Source of the DNA: Clostridia bacterium | GTDB taxonomy: Bacteria > Bacillota > Clostridia > Oscillospirales > Acutalibacteraceae | Reading direction: 5' to 3' | DNA: 36,561 nucleotides | NCBI GenBank assembly: GCA_017396895.1 | Contig: JAFQKN010000164.1 | Location: 1-36,561, forward strand | Part shown: positions 34,116 through 36,561 of the stretch, in pieces | How the letters are laid out: each line of letters begins with the position of its first letter | Numbering within the stretch: the first letter of the stretch is position 1 | Position numbers and translations under genes: made by a program | Notes under the pieces: generated by a model | The model's database searches: none | Seen by the model: the letters and a program-made list of their open reading frames with translations, nothing else | What the model was told of the DNA's origin: nothing

Positions 34116-34491
34116 AAAAAAAGCAGCAGGAATCCTTGCAACAACAATTGAAAAGGTGCGTCAACTTGTTGACGTCAGCACGATCATCGGTGAACCCATG
34201 CAGATTGCCGACGGATTGACGGTTATCCCCGTTTCCAAAGTCACCTACGGCTTTGCTTCGGGCGGTTCCGATTTTCCCTCCAAGAACAATGTTGAATTGT
34301 TCGGCGGTGGCGGCGGTGCCGGTGTTACCATTACTCCCGTTGCATTTTTGATTGTTAAAAACGGTGAAGTTTCCGTTAAGTACATTGCGGCGGATGACAA
34401 TGCTGCAGAACGTATTGTAAACCTTGTCCCCGAAATGTTTGACAAGGTGACGGGTGTCATTGATAAACGCAAGGCTGCTTCTGCGGAATAA
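34108..34491 (+). CDS. GerW family sporulation protein (YtfJ)
   Basis: This 127-residue protein matches GerW/YtfJ: VRQLVDVSTIIGEPMQIADGL, TVIPVSKVTYGFASGGSDF and a Gly-rich turn before VTITPVAFLIVKNGEV. In B. subtilis YtfJ is needed for normal germination, but members also occur in non-sporulating bacteria. The start at 34108 gives MSEKKAAG; an earlier in-frame ATG at 34096 has less support. It pairs with DUF2953 upstream and a Dac gene downstream. Confidence 0.93.
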   Translation: MSEKKAAGILATTIEKVRQLVDVSTIIGEPMQIADGLTVIPVSKVTYGFASGGSDFPSKNNVELFGGGGGAGVTITPVAFLIVKNGEVSVKYIAADDNAAERIVNLVPEMFDKVTGVIDKRKAASAE

Positions 34492-34496
34492 AACAG

Positions 34497-34530
34497 ACAA
34501 ACTTCCCATAGAATGTTATGGGTGGTTTGT
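34497..34530 (+). promoter_or_regulatory. Hairpin covering the dac ribosome binding site
   Basis: ACAAAC (34497-34502) pairs with GTTTGT (34525-34530) and CCCATA (34505-34510) pairs with TATGGG (34517-34522), separated by a 2x2 internal loop and closed by a 6-nt loop. The 3' arm contains GGTGG (34521-34525), the only plausible ribosome binding site for the TTG start at 34531. No T-run follows, so a terminator is less likely than translational control. Confidence 0.55.
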
Positions 34531-35661
34531 TTGAAGCAGAAAATAGTTTTAATTGTTATCCTTGTTTTTTGTTTGAATCTTGTCAGTTCGGCTGATGCCG
34601 CCGCTTTGGAGGTGTCAGCCAAAAGTGCTGTTTTGATTTGCGCAGACAGCGGTCAAATTCTGTATGCCCTGAATGAGAATATGCAGATGCCGATGGCAAG
34701 CACGACCAAGATTATGACCGCGTTGTTGGCACTTGAGAATTTGCCGTTGAATGAGACGGTGACGGTCGGTAATGAAGTGTTGCGTGTAGACGGCACTTCT
34801 TTGGGCCTGAAACCGGGAGATCGGATTGTGCTTTATGACCTTGTCTGCGGTATGATGCTTGCTTCCGGTAATGATGCGGCAAATGCCGTTGCTGTTGCGG
34901 TCAGCGGTTCAGTAGATGCGTTTGTGGCATTGATGAATTTGCGCGCAAAAGAGATCGGAATGGAAAATACGGTATTCGGGACACCGTCCGGATTGGATGC
35001 GCAAGCACATTTTTCTACAGCGGCTGATATGGCATTGCTCACTCGAACAGCATTGCGCAATGAAGCTTTCGCACAGATTGCATCAACTTATAACGCGAAA
35101 ATTTCAATCGGTGATCGTACAGTGTGGCTTACCAATCATAACCGTTTGCTGAATTCTTACAGCGGTATGACAGGAGTGAAAACCGGATTTACAAAAAAAA
35201 GCGGCAGATGTCTTGTTACGTCTGCACAGCGAAATGATACTGAAATCATTGCCGTAACTTTACAGGCACCTGATGATTGGAATGATCATCGGGCGTTGTT
35301 GGATTACGGTTTTTCGGTCACTGAAACGTATACATTGACACCTGAAACACAGACATATTATGTGGATGTTGTCGGTTCCGCAATAAGCCGCGTTTCCTGT
35401 TCCGCAAACGGAATGCTTGCGTACAGCGCGCAATCGCAATTGCAGGATGTTGAGCAGGTCGTATGTTTACCGCAGTTTATTTATGCACCTGCGCGTGCAG
35501 GTGAAGTGATAGGGGAAATATTGTTTTTTAATGAAGGTCAATATATGGATCGAGTACCCTTGTGTCTGGATGAAAATATTGACGTTGCATTGCAAATGCA
35601 GGGATTATCTTTTACGGACAGGATCCTGCAAAAATTGAACGGATGGTTTTTGAATGGATGA
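34531..35661 (+). CDS. D-alanyl-D-alanine carboxypeptidase (DacF-like)
   Basis: This 376-residue S11 peptidase has a signal peptide (MKQKIVLIVILVFCLNLVSS, cut near AADA-type ADAA) and the three penicillin-binding motifs: S57-T-T-K60, S112-G-N114 and K217-T-G219. It trims the terminal D-Ala of peptidoglycan stems. A C-terminal PBP5-like domain follows from about 265, and the end (RILQKLNGWFL) could be an amphipathic anchor. TTG at 34531 sits 5 nt after GGTGG and gives a normal signal peptide; the in-frame ATG at 34513 has no ribosome binding site. Position beside gerW recalls DacF of sporulation, but a vegetative role is equally possible. Confidence 0.9.
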   Translation: MKQKIVLIVILVFCLNLVSSADAAALEVSAKSAVLICADSGQILYALNENMQMPMASTTKIMTALLALENLPLNETVTVGNEVLRVDGTSLGLKPGDRIVLYDLVCGMMLASGNDAANAVAVAVSGSVDAFVALMNLRAKEIGMENTVFGTPSGLDAQAHFSTAADMALLTRTALRNEAFAQIASTYNAKISIGDRTVWLTNHNRLLNSYSGMTGVKTGFTKKSGRCLVTSAQRNDTEIIAVTLQAPDDWNDHRALLDYGFSVTETYTLTPETQTYYVDVVGSAISRVSCSANGMLAYSAQSQLQDVEQVVCLPQFIYAPARAGEVIGEILFFNEGQYMDRVPLCLDENIDVALQMQGLSFTDRILQKLNGWFLNG

Positions 35662-36388
35662 TTTAATCAGATTACAAAAATATATGGCCGACTGCGGGAT
35701 TGCGTCGCGCAGAAAATGCGAGGAAATGATCGCCGCCGGAATGGTAAAGGTGAATGGTGAAACGGCACAGATCGGCGATAAGATCTCGCCAAAGCGAGAT
35801 AATGTGACGGTCAACGGCAGAAAAGTTGCAACTGAAAAAGATTATGTTTACGTAATGCTTCATAAACCCAGAGGGTTTGTGACGACCATGAGCGATGAAA
35901 TGGATCGCAAATGTGTAGCACAGTTGGTGGCTGATGTAGGTAAGCGTATCTATCCGATCGGCAGATTGGATCGTGATTCGGAAGGACTGTTGCTGTTTAC
36001 CAATGACGGTGCATTTGCCAATGCTTTGACACATCCGTCAAAACACATTGCCAAGAACTACAGGGTTACCGTAAAACCGAAGATCACACAGGAGCAGTTA
36101 AACGTCTTATCATCATCCATTATGATCGACGGTCGAGAAACCATGCCGGCTACCGTGACGGTGCTTGCGGATGATCCCGACAGAACGGTACTTGAGATCA
36201 TTTTGTACGAAGGCAGAAACAGGCAGATCAGACGCCTTTGCGAAGAAGCGGGACTTACGACCGCAAGATTAAAAAGACAATCCATCGGTGGGGTGAAACT
36301 CGGTATGTTGCAACCCGGTGAATGGAGATATTTAACAAAAGAGGAGATCGCATCTTTGAAAAGACAAAGTTTCGATCACAGAAAGTAA
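35654..36388 (+). CDS. 23S rRNA pseudouridine synthase RluB-like
   Basis: This 244-residue RsuA/RluB-family enzyme has an S4 RNA-binding domain (about 4-50, RLQKYMADCGIASRRKCEEMI) and a catalytic domain with GRLDRDSEGLLLFTNDG, whose second Asp is the nucleophile. KPRGFVTT, YEGRNRQIRRLCE and KLGMLQPGEWRYLT are further signatures. It overlaps the dac gene by 8 nt. Choice of RluB over RsuA rests on usual synteny near scpB and general likeness. Confidence 0.93.
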   Translation: MDDLIRLQKYMADCGIASRRKCEEMIAAGMVKVNGETAQIGDKISPKRDNVTVNGRKVATEKDYVYVMLHKPRGFVTTMSDEMDRKCVAQLVADVGKRIYPIGRLDRDSEGLLLFTNDGAFANALTHPSKHIAKNYRVTVKPKITQEQLNVLSSSIMIDGRETMPATVTVLADDPDRTVLEIILYEGRNRQIRRLCEEAGLTTARLKRQSIGGVKLGMLQPGEWRYLTKEEIASLKRQSFDHRK

Positions 36389-36398
36389 GGTGTGAAAA

Positions 36399-36561
36399 AT
36401 GGCGAAAAGTATGACCGGTTACGGCAGAGCCGGAGAATTGATCGGTGATTTGAATATTACTGCGGAAATTAAGAGCGTCAATGCAAGATATCTGGAGTTT
36501 TATCCGAAAATTACAAAGGCATATTCTTTTCTTGAGGAAAAAATAAGAGCATACATTCAGG
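36399..36561 (+). CDS. YicC/YloC family endoribonuclease, 5' part
   Basis: The window ends after 54 codons of this gene. The N terminus MAKSMTGYGRAGELIGDLNI and the following EIKSVNARYLEF are diagnostic of the YicC/YloC family, members of which are RNases. TAAGGTG lies 6 nt before the ATG. It starts 10 nt after rluB. In Bacillota it usually leads a gmk-rpoZ cluster, which would be expected beyond the right edge. Confidence 0.93.
   Translation, partial: MAKSMTGYGRAGELIGDLNITAEIKSVNARYLEFYPKITKAYSFLEEKIRAYIQ

Noticed and set aside
1-36561. tRNA, rRNA, insertion sequences, prophage or att sites
   Set aside because: No cloverleaf-like sequence with CCA end context, rRNA segment, transposase or integrase gene, or long flanking repeat was recognised by reading; a dedicated tRNA and IS search was not possible.

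Overview
The window reads as a stretch of core chromosome from a Gram-positive, low- to mid-GC member of the Bacillota, most likely an uncultured gut-type Clostridia. The evidence is the gene repertoire and order: YceD-RpmF-DUF512 radical SAM-Der, CdaA-YbbR, DUF1385-PrmC, ScpA-ScpB, DUF2953-GerW-DacF-RluB-YicC. Consensus sigma-A type promoters (TTGACA-17-TATAAT), strong GGAGG ribosome binding sites, a SAM-I riboswitch and an FMN riboswitch agree with this. GerW and a DacF-like carboxypeptidase hint at sporulation ability. Genus and species cannot be named from sequence alone. I see no rRNA or tRNA genes, insertion sequences, prophage genes or attachment sites.

Layout. (a) 1-358: trailer end of a type II-like CRISPR array (36-nt repeats, 29-30-nt spacers) with a degenerate last repeat; its cas genes would lie off the left edge. 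A bidirectional terminator separates it from the next genes. (b) 436-2045, minus: thuA-like and mrp/NBP35-like genes; 2189-2584, plus: a small zinc-ribbon membrane protein. (c) 2645-4818, minus: metK under a SAM-I riboswitch and a RibU-type riboflavin ECF S-component under an FMN riboswitch. (d) 4891-8351, plus: a GH2 glycosidase, a WYL-domain regulator and a divergent phosphopantetheinyl transferase. (e) 8411-9986, minus: tsaE-tsaB-rpiB, overlapping by ATGA. (f) 10065-11246, plus: rodA, convergent with (g) 11243-14782, minus: DivIVA-like gene, an orphan fumarase beta subunit, and pcrA. (h) 14977-16771, plus: pgi and a small P-loop protein. (i) 16907-20346: yceD-rpmF-DUF512-der. (j) 20477-25860: asnS, a type Ic aspartate aminotransferase, ispF, cdaA, ybbR. 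(k) 25883-29393: a lipoprotein with Ca-binding-like repeats followed by a response regulator and histidine kinase. (l) 29380-36561: DUF1385, prmC, M50 protease, scpA, scpB, DUF2953, gerW, dacF, rluB and the start of yicC, all tightly packed.

Functional themes are cofactor supply (SAM, riboflavin, isoprenoid, CoA-dependent carrier priming), translation (RpmF, Der, AsnRS, TsaB/E, PrmC, RluB), envelope and cell shape (RodA, DivIVA-like, CdaA/YbbR, Dac) and chromosome maintenance (PcrA, ScpAB). No complete novel system is evident. The most unusual items are the lipoprotein/two-component module after cdaA-ybbR, the fumarase beta subunit without its alpha partner, the PPTase with altered active-site residues, the uncharacterised P-loop protein after pgi, and a hairpin that buries the dac ribosome binding site.
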